A stretch of 64,000 bases of DNA from positions 123,091-187,090 of the forward strand of contig JANWVV010000002.1 in assembly GCA_025055795.1 (NCBI GenBank), in the 5' to 3' direction. Source of the stretch: Gemmataceae bacterium (GTDB taxonomy: Bacteria; Planctomycetota; Planctomycetia; Gemmatales; Gemmataceae). The notes under the pieces were generated by a model, which saw only the letters and a list, made by a program, of their open reading frames with translations, was not told where the DNA came from and made no database searches. Below, piece after piece: positions 54,414 to 63,837 of this stretch. How positions within the stretch are numbered: position 1 is the stretch's first letter; each line of letters starts with the position of its first letter. The position numbers and the translations under genes are program-made.

Positions 54414-55451
54414 ATGTTCGGGGCAAGCCGTCTCGTAATTAGGCGTCGGTTAAGAGGTTTCACGTTGATCGAACTTTTAGTGGTGATTGCGATTATCGCC
54501 ATACTTATCGGCTTGCTTCTGCCCGCCGTACAGAAAGTGCGTGAAGCGGCCGCTCGTATGAGCTGTCAGAACAACTTGAAGCAGATGGGTATTGCCGCCC
54601 ATAGTTATCACGATGCAAATGGCTTTTTCCCTCCTGCATTAGTTAATTCAGGGCGTTGGAATTGTGGCTCGAGTTGCCCGCAGAGCCTATCCTGGTTCCG
54701 GAATGATCCGCAATGGTACGTTTACAACCACAGTGGTTTTATTTTCCTGCTTCCCTACATCGAACAAGATAGTTTGTTTCGGATGTATGACTTTACGGTA
54801 CCCGGCTCGCTTTCTAGCCCTTATGGCATCCCCTTTCCTCCCACAGCAGGTTTGCTCAACTCATCGCATCCAAATGCCATTGTACAGTCTCAGAAGTTGA
54901 AGGTTTTCACCTGTCCTTCGGATCGTGAACCGGAGGTTGTCATTGCGGGTGCCCCGGGAGACTTTTATCATCGCCCCAACACGGCCCGTTCCAATTATCT
55001 GTTTTCGGCAGGTTGGCGTACCGACTACAACGGTCCCAACGACTGGATGAATGCGGCTGCCTCCGGGATCTTTGGACACAACACGCGTACACGCATGACC
55101 GAAATCACGGATGGCACCAGTAACACCATTGCGATCGGTGAATCGATCCAGCGAAAGGAAGGGACAAGCACCTCGTTTGGTCCATACTGGGGTAGCGGGA
55201 CTCATACCGCCACCATTGGTTACACCCCTGGTAGCGATCCGCGGTTCAACATTAATGCTCCCTGGAGCAGTACCTGCACTCCTATGGGCCCACGCTGTGT
55301 CTACGCCTGGGTGTTCAGTAGTTTTCACCCCGGTGGTGCCAACTTCGTTTTCGCCGATGGATCAGTACGCTTCTTACGCGATAGCATCAACTACTCGACC
55401 TTCTACGCCTTGAATACGCGGGGAGGTGGAGAAGTAGTTAACGTCGACTGA
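54414..55451 (+). CDS. DUF1559 protein with prepilin-type N-terminus
   Basis: A 345-residue protein. RRRLRGFTLIELLVVIAII (read to here) opens with a type-IV prepilin cleavage/methylation motif (G-FTLIE) and a single hydrophobic helix, continuing into LLPAVQKVREAAARMSC and the DUF1559 signature NNLKQMGIAAHSYHD. The C-terminal H-x-x-G-x-x-x-x-x-DG motif is HPGGANFVFADGSVRF. DUF1559 proteins are greatly expanded in planctomycetes and are thought to be surface or pilus-like (pseudopilin) proteins. ATG 54414 is chosen: GAGGGGGA lies about 8 bases upstream, and upstream in-frame codons add residues with no signal features. The next gene, a small lipoprotein, is the usual partner. Confidence 0.92.
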   Translation: MFGASRLVIRRRLRGFTLIELLVVIAIIAILIGLLLPAVQKVREAAARMSCQNNLKQMGIAAHSYHDANGFFPPALVNSGRWNCGSSCPQSLSWFRNDPQWYVYNHSGFIFLLPYIEQDSLFRMYDFTVPGSLSSPYGIPFPPTAGLLNSSHPNAIVQSQKLKVFTCPSDREPEVVIAGAPGDFYHRPNTARSNYLFSAGWRTDYNGPNDWMNAAASGIFGHNTRTRMTEITDGTSNTIAIGESIQRKEGTSTSFGPYWGSGTHTATIGYTPGSDPRFNINAPWSSTCTPMGPRCVYAWVFSSFHPGGANFVFADGSVRFLRDSINYSTFYALNTRGGGEVVNVD

Positions 55452-55667
55452 TCCGTCTGTCCGCAGCACCGCGACACCTGAACACGCACCGCTGAGGGGA
55501 CATCGGACCCCCTCCGGTAAACCTTATTTGTTGGTGAATCGCTCCTTGTGTCCGTTGGTGATACGTAGCGAGTTGCCCCTGAATATACACCAAGAAGTCC
55601 ACGTTGCATCCAATTTTATTGAGACGCAATGATGTGGTTACATTCATGCCGTTGTTGTGAGACAACT

Positions 55668-56123
55668 ATGACCAGATCAGCGTTACTTGTTATCGTCTAC
55701 CTTGTGATGGGGATTACCCCGCTAATGCTTGGGGGTGGTTGCGGTAGCTCGTCAGCAAAGGGCATGCGCATAATTGTTCGAGGTAACGTGACCCTCGATG
55801 GCAAGCCAGCGGAAGGGGTAACACTGTCTTTTTACGGGCCCAAGGAGGCCGCTGCCGTAGCTACCGTTGTTACACAAGCGGACGGTAGCTACGAGGTTAT
55901 GTTTGACAGCCAGGCTGGCGAAGGGAATTATCGGGTCACAGCAACCAAAGTACCTGTGCGCGGAAGCACTAGTGAAGGTATTGACGAATACCAATTGCAA
56001 CTAGCGGGTGCAGGAGCCAATCAACTGCCGGCCCGATATGCTGACCCGAATAACTCGGGCCTGACTGTAGCACTACAAGCAGGCGTCAACGAAGGAAAAA
56101 ACTTTGCCCTCAAATCCCGTTGA
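55668..56123 (+). CDS. Small lipoprotein with transthyretin-like domain
   Basis: A 151-residue lipoprotein: the signal peptide (LLVIVYLVMGITPLMLGGGC) ends in a lipobox with Cys at about residue 25. The mature part has the carboxypeptidase-regulatory/transthyretin-like pattern IIVRGNVTLDGKPAEGVTLSFY, QADGSYEVMFDSQ, YRVTATKV, typical of planctomycete proteins following a DUF1559 gene. It may bind carbohydrate or protein at the outer membrane. ATG 55668 is selected over an upstream in-frame ATG at 55629 because the signal peptide begins there. It lies 216 bases after the DUF1559 gene, so coexpression with it is plausible but not certain. Confidence 0.78.
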   Translation: MTRSALLVIVYLVMGITPLMLGGGCGSSSAKGMRIIVRGNVTLDGKPAEGVTLSFYGPKEAAAVATVVTQADGSYEVMFDSQAGEGNYRVTATKVPVRGSTSEGIDEYQLQLAGAGANQLPARYADPNNSGLTVALQAGVNEGKNFALKSR

Positions 56124-56727
56124 ATGAATTTTCAAGCCACCGTCGTCGCTAAGGGAAAGCGCACCAAACCGGAACGTTGAGCTTTAGTCCGGCTCCGCGG
56201 AAAATCATACCGGTTGTCAACTTTGTCTCATTCTCTTGAATGCTTTATTTACTCCAGTAGTAGAAACGACTTGGATAAACCCACCGCCAAAACATATTCT
56301 CGCTAAATAGCAGCAGAATTATTGTTCGGGTATTGAGTACTGTCATTGAACTCTTCAAATCGCAATTACTTCAACACAAAAAATGGGGTCATATTCTAGG
56401 GCATTGATATCCACAGCGTGTTTCAACTCACACGTCGGGATTCAGCGCTTGGTGATAGATACGGCCTACTTTTTCGAACGGGATCATTAACTATTTCTTT
56501 CGGGGGTTGCGAGTTAGCTCGATAGCCAGGGTTTTCGATCTGTGCAGGACTACCTCGGCCTTGTGAAAGACTCCGTATGACACCCGGTATACGAGGCCGG
56601 TAAGCGTGCCAAACTACCATCACAAACAGCTAGTTACGCAAAAAATAAGGGTTATGATTCATTCAGCAACAGCATCAGTAGTATCAAGTCAGGAGCAAGT
56701 GGTTATTTTGCCGTGGAGGGAAAGGAG
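56124..56727. other. Intergenic region, about 600 bases
   Basis: Between the lipoprotein gene and the giant ceramidase-PVC gene. No gene, RNA or clear terminator was found. GGAGGGAAAGGAG ends at the start codon of the right-hand gene. Confidence 0.35.
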
Positions 56728-59700
56728 ATGGCGGCATCTTTCGGTCGGTGGTTGGGCGTGGTGGTCATGCTGCTGGGGGAAGGGTGGCAAAACGGGGTGT
56801 GGGGCCAGGCAGCGGAAGCGGACTATAAAGCGGGAGTGGCTGTCAAGGTGATTACCCCCACAGAACCCATGTGGATGGCGGGCTATGCGTCGCGCACCAA
56901 ACCCGCCGAAGGAAAAGTGCACGATCTATACGCTAAGGCCTTGTGCCTGCAAGATCGTCAGGGAAAGCGCCTGGTACTGGTAACTACCGACTTGATCGGG
57001 ATCCCTCGGCCGCTGGCCGAAGCAGTTACACAGGCGGTAGAGAAAAAACACGGTATCCCCCGTGCCGCCGTCATGCTGACCTCTTCGCATACCCACTGCG
57101 GTCCAGTCCTGCGCGCCAATCTGACTGACATGTACGGACTGAACGAGCAAGAAAGTCGCAAAGTGGCTGCTTACACAGAGAAGCTGACGCAGGACCTGAT
57201 CGAGCTGATTGACGTAGCAGTGGCAAAACTGGAACCGGTACGCCTGGAATACGGACAGGGAAGTGCCGGTTTCGCGATCAACCGTCGTCAACCGACGCCC
57301 AAGGGGATCGTGTTAGGCGTGAATCGGGAAGGGCCAGTGGACCATAGTGTCCCGGTGCTGGTGGTTCGTAAGGCGGAAGGGACGCCGTGGGTAATCGTTT
57401 TCGGTTATGCATGCCATAACACCACCTTGAGCTTTTACCAGTGGTGTGGGGACTACGCCGGGTTTGCTCAGTTAAGTATTGAAAAAGCGTTTCCCGGCGC
57501 TGTGGCGATGTTCTGGAGCGGTTGTGGGGGCGATGCTAACCCTAACCCGCGAGGGACCCTGGAATTATGCCAAAAGCACGGAGAGGAACTAGCCGCAGCG
57601 GTGGTCAAAGTGGTGCGGGGTCCGTTGCAAGCGGTGCAGGGTACCTTTCGGGCGACCTACGAAACAATAACGCTGAAGATCGAAGCCGTACCGACCCGTG
57701 AACAATTGAATGCCGATCTGTTGAGCAAAAACGTAGCGGTGCAACGACGGGCGCAGCGTCTGCTACAGGAGCTGGAAAGTCGCGGGCGGATCACGGATAC
57801 TTACCCTTTCTATCCGGTGCAAACCTGGCAGTTGGGCGATGCGATCCACTGGGTGGCTCTGGGTGGCGAAGTAGTGGTCGATTACGCCCTCCGCCTCAAG
57901 AAAGAACTTCCCGTCAAGGGGGCGTTGTGGATCACGGCCTATGCCAATGACGTGATGGCGTACATTCCCTCGGCCCGCGTTCTGCGTGAGGGGGGATACG
58001 AGGCCGATTTCTCGCAGGTGTACTACGGCATGCCTGGGAAATGGAGCCCGGCAATCGAGGAATTGATCATCGCCAAAGTGAAACAACAGGCAGGCGGCAG
58101 CGGGAAACTACCTCAGACACCGGGACCGCTTTCCCCTGAACAGGAGTTGGCCAGTTTCCGACTAGTCGAAGGGTTCAGGATCGAACTGGTAGCGGCCGAG
58201 CCGGACGTGGTCGACCCCGTGGCCATGTGCTTTGATGCCCGTGGCCGCTTATATGTGTGCGAGATGCGGGGCTACCCGAATGGTGGTGTTGGTACAGGGC
58301 CGGAAAAACGGGGCCGCATCCGCTGCCTGATCGATACCAACCGCGATGGACGTTTCGATCGGTCAACCATATTCGCCGACGGTTTACGCTTTCCTATGGG
58401 GATCTGCCCCCACCGGGATGGAGTCCTGGTGGCTGTCGCCCCGGACATTATCTTCCTTCAGGATACCGACGGAGACGGCATCGCCGACCAATCGACTACC
58501 CTCTACACCGGCTTCAGCCTAGCTAACATCCAGCAGATGGTTAACAGTTTGCAATGGGGTGTAGATAATTGGGTATACGGCTGTGCGGGCAATGACGGCG
58601 GCGTGGTCCGTTCCGTGCAAAAGCCCGCTGTCCCCGCCATCAATTTGCGAAACCGGGGTTTACGCTTCCAGCCCGACGTACCTGCTAGTCTGGAGCCAAC
58701 CAGCGGAGGAGGTCAGTACGGCCTGACTGCCGACGACTTCCAGCATTGGTTCACGGCAACCAACAGTCAGCATTTACGGCAGATCGTCCTGCCCGACCAT
58801 TACTTGCGTCGCCATCCGTATCTGCCCGTTACGACGGTGACGGTAGACATTCCCGAGCACGGCCCCGCGGCGCGGGTTTACCGGATTTCGCCGTTTGAGC
58901 CGTGGCGAGTGGAGCGTACCGCCCGACGGGCTGGCGGCAGCGATGCGGCTCGCTTTGCCGCTTCCGAACTGGTGCCCGGTGGCTACTTCACCTCTGCCTG
59001 CAGCCCTTGTATTTACACTGGAGGTTTGTTTCCCCCGGAATTTCACGGGAATAACTTTGTCTGTGATCCGGCCAACAACCTGATCCACCGCGAACGGCTT
59101 GTGCCCCATGGCTCCCTTTTCCGTGCTGTCCGGGCCTATCCCGATCGCGAATTCCTGGCCTCAACTGACAACTGGTTTCGGCCTGTCTCCCTGGCGATCG
59201 GCCCTGAAGGTGCCTTATATGTCCTTGATTTCTACCGCGAAGTGATCGAGACACCCTTGTCACTACCGGATGACATCAAACGACAGTTGAATCTGGAGAG
59301 CCAAGGGCGAGGCCGCATCTGGCGGATCGTCCCGCAGGGTTACAAAGGTGGCCCGTTGCCTGATTTCAGCCAAATGACCCCGGAACAACTGGTGCAGGAG
59401 CTAGCCCACCCCAATTCCTGGCGTCGACTCACCGCTCAGCGATTGCTCCGGGAACAGCAAGCCCGGCAGGTGGTCCCACTGGTGCGTACTTTGCTCGAGC
59501 AAGCACGCGGTCAGCCCGGTCGAATCCATGCTGCCTGGACCTTGCATGCCCTGGGAGATCTTCGCTCACAAGATGTGCTGCTACTTCTGAACGACCCGCT
59601 GGCGGGTGTTCGCGAACATGGTTTGCGTTTGGCCGAACTGTTCCTGCCTCACGATACAGCCCTGGCACAGGGCTGTGCCCGCCTGCGTGACGATCCAGAC

Positions 59701-60999
59701 GCGATGGTCCGGTTCCAGCTTGCCTTCACTGCTGGTTACATGCCCAAGGATCAAGCACTTGCCGTGCTAGCCGACCTGTTGACCCGCAAAGATTCCGATA
59801 GCTGGACGATCACAGCGGCCCTCAGCTCGACATTCGGGGCCGAGTTGTCCTTACTGGACGTGATTGTCCGACGACAACCTGTGCCTGTGAATCTGGGTCA
59901 GAAACTAGCGTTTCTGATTGGTGCCTGCAACGACCCCTCAGCGACGGTGGCCATCATGGGTCGCATTGCCGAGACTCAGCTGAGTGAGCCATTGCGTCTG
60001 GCCTTACTTGAGGGATTGGGACAGGGAATGCGGCAAGCCCGGGTCAGTTTGCCATCCTGGCTGGCCCGACCGCCCCAAGGGACGGAAACAGCCGTGGCCG
60101 CGATTCGTCAGCGTATGGAAGTCGCGGCCCGGACCGTTCTGGATGATCATGCATCTCTGTCGGACCGCCTGACCGCAGTCCGCTTGTTAGGATACGCGCC
60201 TCTCGATTGGACCCTGCCGACGCTCGAACGGGCTATGCAACCGGCGATACCGGCAAGTATTCAACAAGCAGTGCTGCAAACCCTAGCGGTCCATAATGAT
60301 CCGCGAGTTGTGAGCTTGATTCTGGACCGTTATGCCGCTTTGCCGCCACAGGCACGCACCACCGCCCGTGACCTGCTACTGAGCCGCCCGGAAAGCATTC
60401 TCGCACTGCTGCAAGCGATAGAACAGCGCCGTTTTCCGGTGAGTGAGCTTTCTTCCGTTCATCTCCAGCAGTTGCGGAACCATTCCCTGGCAGCGGTCCG
60501 TCAGAGGGCCCAACGCGTTCTGTCCGCCACCGTGAATCCGGACCGTGCCCGGGTGGTAACTAGCTATCGGGCGGCTTTGCAGCTCCGGGGGGATCCCCTC
60601 GCTGGCAAGGCCGTCTTTCAAAAACATTGTGCCTCCTGCCACCGTCTGGATAACATCGGCCATCCGGTTGGACCGGATCTCCGCGCCGTACTCGGAAACA
60701 AATCAGGGGAGGATCTGCTCGTTGCCATTTTCGATCCCAATCGCGAAATCGATCCCCGCTATCGCGCCTACCAAGTCACTACAGCCGATGAACGGGTTCT
60801 CACCGGCGTTCTGGTAGCAGAAACACCAGCAAGCATTACGCTGCGTCGGCCCGACGGAGCCGAAGAGACTCTCCTGCGAGCTACCATTCTTTCTGTGCAA
60901 GCAACACCGCAGTCGTTGATGCCCGAAGGCCTGGAAAAAGAACTGCAACCACAAGACGTAGCCCATCTGCTGGCCTACCTGCGCACAGCGGCACCATAA
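56728..60999 (+). CDS. Ceramidase-like domain fused to PVC-type propeller/HEAT/cytochrome c protein
   Basis: A 1423-residue exported protein. After a signal peptide (WLGVVVMLLGEGWQNGVWG), residues about 30-440 are a neutral/alkaline ceramidase-like N-terminal domain: VKVITPTEPMWMAGYASR, VLVTTDLIGIPR, the zinc-type motif LTSSHTHCGPVL, FGYACHNTTLSFY and FWSGCGGDANPNPRG. Residues about 470-850 are a PVC propeller (VAMCFDARGRLYVCEMRGYP, FPMGICPHRDGVLVAVAPDI, VNSLQWGVDNWVYGCAGND), about 880-1270 HEAT-like repeats, and the C-terminal cytochrome c has C1301-A-S-C-H. The fusion puts a predicted amidase for ceramide-like or aminolipid substrates on the same chain as a heme domain. ATG 56728 is preferred to GTG 56713: GGAGGG lies 8 bases before it. 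Confidence 0.85.
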   Translation: MAASFGRWLGVVVMLLGEGWQNGVWGQAAEADYKAGVAVKVITPTEPMWMAGYASRTKPAEGKVHDLYAKALCLQDRQGKRLVLVTTDLIGIPRPLAEAVTQAVEKKHGIPRAAVMLTSSHTHCGPVLRANLTDMYGLNEQESRKVAAYTEKLTQDLIELIDVAVAKLEPVRLEYGQGSAGFAINRRQPTPKGIVLGVNREGPVDHSVPVLVVRKAEGTPWVIVFGYACHNTTLSFYQWCGDYAGFAQLSIEKAFPGAVAMFWSGCGGDANPNPRGTLELCQKHGEELAAAVVKVVRGPLQAVQGTFRATYETITLKIEAVPTREQLNADLLSKNVAVQRRAQRLLQELESRGRITDTYPFYPVQTWQLGDAIHWVALGGEVVVDYALRLKKELPVKGALWITAYANDVMAYIPSARVLREGGYEADFSQVYYGMPGKWSPAIEELIIAKVKQQAGGSGKLPQTPGPLSPEQELASFRLVEGFRIELVAAEPDVVDPVAMCFDARGRLYVCEMRGYPNGGVGTGPEKRGRIRCLIDTNRDGRFDRSTIFADGLRFPMGICPHRDGVLVAVAPDIIFLQDTDGDGIADQSTTLYTGFSLANIQQMVNSLQWGVDNWVYGCAGNDGGVVRSVQKPAVPAINLRNRGLRFQPDVPASLEPTSGGGQYGLTADDFQHWFTATNSQHLRQIVLPDHYLRRHPYLPVTTVTVDIPEHGPAARVYRISPFEPWRVERTARRAGGSDAARFAASELVPGGYFTSACSPCIYTGGLFPPEFHGNNFVCDPANNLIHRERLVPHGSLFRAVRAYPDREFLASTDNWFRPVSLAIGPEGALYVLDFYREVIETPLSLPDDIKRQLNLESQGRGRIWRIVPQGYKGGPLPDFSQMTPEQLVQELAHPNSWRRLTAQRLLREQQARQVVPLVRTLLEQARGQPGRIHAAWTLHALGDLRSQDVLLLLNDPLAGVREHGLRLAELFLPHDTALAQGCARLRDDPDAMVRFQLAFTAGYMPKDQALAVLADLLTRKDSDSWTITAALSSTFGAELSLLDVIVRRQPVPVNLGQKLAFLIGACNDPSATVAIMGRIAETQLSEPLRLALLEGLGQGMRQARVSLPSWLARPPQGTETAVAAIRQRMEVAARTVLDDHASLSDRLTAVRLLGYAPLDWTLPTLERAMQPAIPASIQQAVLQTLAVHNDPRVVSLILDRYAALPPQARTTARDLLLSRPESILALLQAIEQRRFPVSELSSVHLQQLRNHSLAAVRQRAQRVLSATVNPDRARVVTSYRAALQLRGDPLAGKAVFQKHCASCHRLDNIGHPVGPDLRAVLGNKSGEDLLVAIFDPNREIDPRYRAYQVTTADERVLTGVLVAETPASITLRRPDGAEETLLRATILSVQATPQSLMPEGLEKELQPQDVAHLLAYLRTAAP

Positions 61000-61101
61000 T
61001 AAACGCGTTATGGCCGGTCTAAGTTACTCCGAGGATGCCAGGCCCTGATGAAAAGCCAGGAAAAGACGCATGATCGCTATCTATAATCGCCAATCCGTCA
61101 T

Positions 61102-62439
61102 TCATTTGTGTGGCATCAGCTCCAACGCAACCATTCGTCGTTTGCCCCTAAGGTACAGAACCCCATCGCTCAATACAGGCGGTGCCCAGCAAGGGTATTC
61201 CAGGTCGGGTACCTCATAGCGGATGATCTCTTCGTATTTCCGCGGGTTGGGCTTTAGCACGTATAGTGTTCCAAATTCGTTCAGGGCAAGAAGATAGTTG
61301 TCGACGGCCAGTAAGGTGCAACGTCCGGTGCGTCGCTGGATCCACTGAACTTCGCCGGTGCGGAAATGAAGGCATCGCAAGTCGGCTTCGGCAGTCTCGC
61401 GGCCGGAACAGCCGTAAAGGTAGCCATCAATGTGGATAGGAGTGCACCAATGAGCAGCCAAGGAGCGATCCCAGCGATCCTTGTCGGCATCCGACCAGAT
61501 TACCTGTGGTTTCCAGTTCTGCTCGATCCGCAGTAAAACGCTACCAGGCCCGTAGCACTCACTCAGCAGGATGCAGGTATCGACGACGACGGGATTGGCC
61601 GCATTGACACTCTCTTCCATCCGAGCCCGCCAAGGGAAGTGAAAAAGCACTTTTCCTTGTAGTGGATCGACGGCCAATAGCCCCCCGCGTGCAAAGTACA
61701 GTACCACTTGTCGATCGTGCAAATTAGCCAGCAACGGACTGGTATAACTGGCCAGTTCATCTCCACTGGTCCATAGCACTTTTCCGGTCCGTTTGTCGAA
61801 GGCCACCAGGGCCGTGCCGTTGGGTTGTACCTTGCGGAAGTCGAGAGGTCGAGGACCCTTCGGACTGCCCCCTACAGGTACAATCAATCGATTCCCCACC
61901 ACCAGCGGTACGCTGGCCACACCGAAAAAATTCTGGTGGAAGTGGTAAGTTGCCTGAGTATCGCACTTCCAGACCAATTCCCCGTTGGTGGCCTTGAGGC
62001 AATGCACCATGCCTTCAACGCCGTGAATGTACACGTGATCGTCGTCGACAACGGGGCAGGCACGCGGCCCAGGTTCATAACCGTAGTAGTCTTCGTAGGC
62101 CGTAGGATACTCAAACTTCCAGAGCAGCTTCCCAGTGCGGGCGTCGCGACAACTGAGGCGGGCGTTATCCCCAAAGCGGTCAAAATGATAAAGTTTGCCT
62201 CGGGCCACCACTGGTGGGGCATACCCCAAGCCCAGTTCACAGCTCCACAGTTTTCTCAAGCCTTCTTTGGGCCACTGTGTAGGTAGTCCTTTCTCTGGTG
62301 ATACACTGTTACCGGAGGGACCAAGGAATGTCGGCCAATCGCCAGCAACTAGTGGTTCCATGGGACAAAAAGCGAGACACCATAGCCCCGCTAATGAGGC
62401 AAAAGTTGGGAACAGTGTCCTAGGATGGTACCAGATCAT
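61102..62439 (-). CDS. Exported PQQ-type beta-propeller protein
   Basis: A 445-residue secreted protein with a signal peptide (FPTFASLAGLWCLAFCPMEP) and the propeller opening DWPTFLGPSGNSVSPEKGL. Blades carry the repeated pattern of a Gly-Lys turn before Trp (GKLLWKFEYP, NGELVWKCDTQ, GKVLWTSGDE) and a final GVLYLRGKRRMVALEL. About seven blades can be counted. It is the same class as the protein encoded at 39545-40789, but the two are not obvious recent duplicates. Enzymatic activity is not indicated; substrate or protein binding is more likely. AGGGAGG lies about 8 bases before ATG 62439. It sits between the giant PVC gene and an integrase remnant. Confidence 0.85.
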   Translation of the reverse strand: MIWYHPRTLFPTFASLAGLWCLAFCPMEPLVAGDWPTFLGPSGNSVSPEKGLPTQWPKEGLRKLWSCELGLGYAPPVVARGKLYHFDRFGDNARLSCRDARTGKLLWKFEYPTAYEDYYGYEPGPRACPVVDDDHVYIHGVEGMVHCLKATNGELVWKCDTQATYHFHQNFFGVASVPLVVGNRLIVPVGGSPKGPRPLDFRKVQPNGTALVAFDKRTGKVLWTSGDELASYTSPLLANLHDRQVVLYFARGGLLAVDPLQGKVLFHFPWRARMEESVNAANPVVVDTCILLSECYGPGSVLLRIEQNWKPQVIWSDADKDRWDRSLAAHWCTPIHIDGYLYGCSGRETAEADLRCLHFRTGEVQWIQRRTGRCTLLAVDNYLLALNEFGTLYVLKPNPRKYEEIIRYEVPDLEYPCWAPPVLSDGVLYLRGKRRMVALELMPHK

Positions 62440-62545
62440 CGTCAGACCTCCCTGGCAACACCGCTATGACGTTAACAAACCGAATTCCTGCCGCCTCGAC
62501 AATCGACATAATGCGACTATTGTGGGCACTGGTATCCATTCCTAC

Positions 62546-63837
62546 CTAGAGTAATCGGTATACATTTTTCAACTGTACTTGTTCCCCGTATTTTTCTGGC
62601 GTATCTAGTTGGACAGTCGTAGTTTGTGTTTCAATGTGTACTAATTTTCCGCTCCGTGCCTTCTCCTGCTGCATCGGATTGTGCGTCGCATTATGCGTCG
62701 AATTGTATGCGGCTGGTGGGAAGGCCCACCACCGGTTTGCCAAGGCGAAGTGTTCGTCGGTCACCATGCGGTAGCACTGGTTAGCTATCTGTTCGGTGTG
62801 TCCCATCCACTCGTTGCAGATCTTGGGGTTGAAGTGGTTGACCAGTTCGGTGGCGCGGGAGGCCCGCATGTTCTGAAACGGCTTGGGCCAGGGTCGCAGC
62901 CCGAGCCGGCGGTAGTGTCGGTACAGGGCGTTCCGCAGTGCGGCCTGGCTGGTGTAGCGGGTGATGACGAAGTCGGACGGCTCTACGGGTCTTGAAGCCA
63001 GCAGCTGCTCCAGGTAGGGCCGCAGCTCGGGAAAGATCGGGATGATCCGACTTTCCTTGCCGCGGTGTCGTGCCGTTTTGGGTGCGTGGACCAACATGCG
63101 ACCGTTGGTCAGATCGATGTCCGACCAGTGTAAGCCCCGCACCACGAAGGGTATGCGCAGGCCCCCGAAGCGGGCTAAGGCCACCACCAGTCGCAGTTGC
63201 GGGCAGGGGATGGTGGTCAGCAGCTGGTGTACTTGCTCGGCGGGGATGAAGGTCCGGCGTGCGGGATCGCCGCTGACCGTCAGCCCTTTGGGGTGTCGGA
63301 AGGGGTTGCGTTCGATCAACCCTCGCTCGACGGCCGCCTGGAAGACCTGCTTGAGGATAGCCGTGCGTTTGTTGGCGGTGGAGGGGCAGCCAGTCCGAGT
63401 CAGGTAGAGGCGTATGCGGTCGGCATGCTGAGGGCCGAACTGGTACAGGGGCGTGTTCGGGTCGACTTGCTGAAGCAGGATGTGAGCGGCGTGCTCGACC
63501 ATATGTAGGTAGTAGGCTTCAGTTCGTGCTTCCGCAGGCGCAGGTAGTTAGTGACGAACCGCTTCAAGGTGAGGGGCGGCTAGGCGTGCTCGATCAGACC
63601 GGCATTGGCCGGCCGGGATCGGGGCGGTTCGGTCAGGCTGGCCAGCCAGGCAGCGGTGGCCGGGGGCGGGACGGTGCCGGTCATCTTCGCCTGCAGCAGC
63701 TGTTCAACGTGCACCCGCACCTCCCGGGCCGCCTTTTTGTCTCTGCAGGGCAGCCGCAAGGTTTTCAGCCGACCGCTGACCGGGTCCTCAAACTGTAGCC
63801 GATAGTTGCCGGACGGATCTTTTGAGAGTGAAGCCAT
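62546..63837 (-). pseudogene. Tyrosine recombinase/integrase broken by a stop and a frameshift
   Basis: The gene begins at ATG 63837 after an excellent AGGAGG at 63844-63849 and reads ASLSKDPSGNYRLQFED onward, the usual N-terminus of planctomycete integrases. A TAG at 63580-63582 interrupts it (GLIEHA-stop-PPLTLKRF), and the same frame then continues (VTNYLRLRKHELKPTTY) to about 63508, where one base is missing and the frame changes to that of MVEHAAHILL. The C-terminal catalytic part is intact: FGGLRIP (Arg), MRASRATEL (Arg), WMGH (His) and CYRMVT (nucleophilic Tyr). The distance from start to stop, about 430 codons, equals a full-length enzyme, so only these two lesions disable it, unless either is a sequencing error. 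No recombination sites were found near it. Confidence 0.8.

Noticed and set aside
50908..63837. tRNA-Ser as the attachment site of the broken integrase
   Set aside because: No copy of the tRNA 3' end was found near the integrase, and the genes between look like ordinary planctomycete chromosome.
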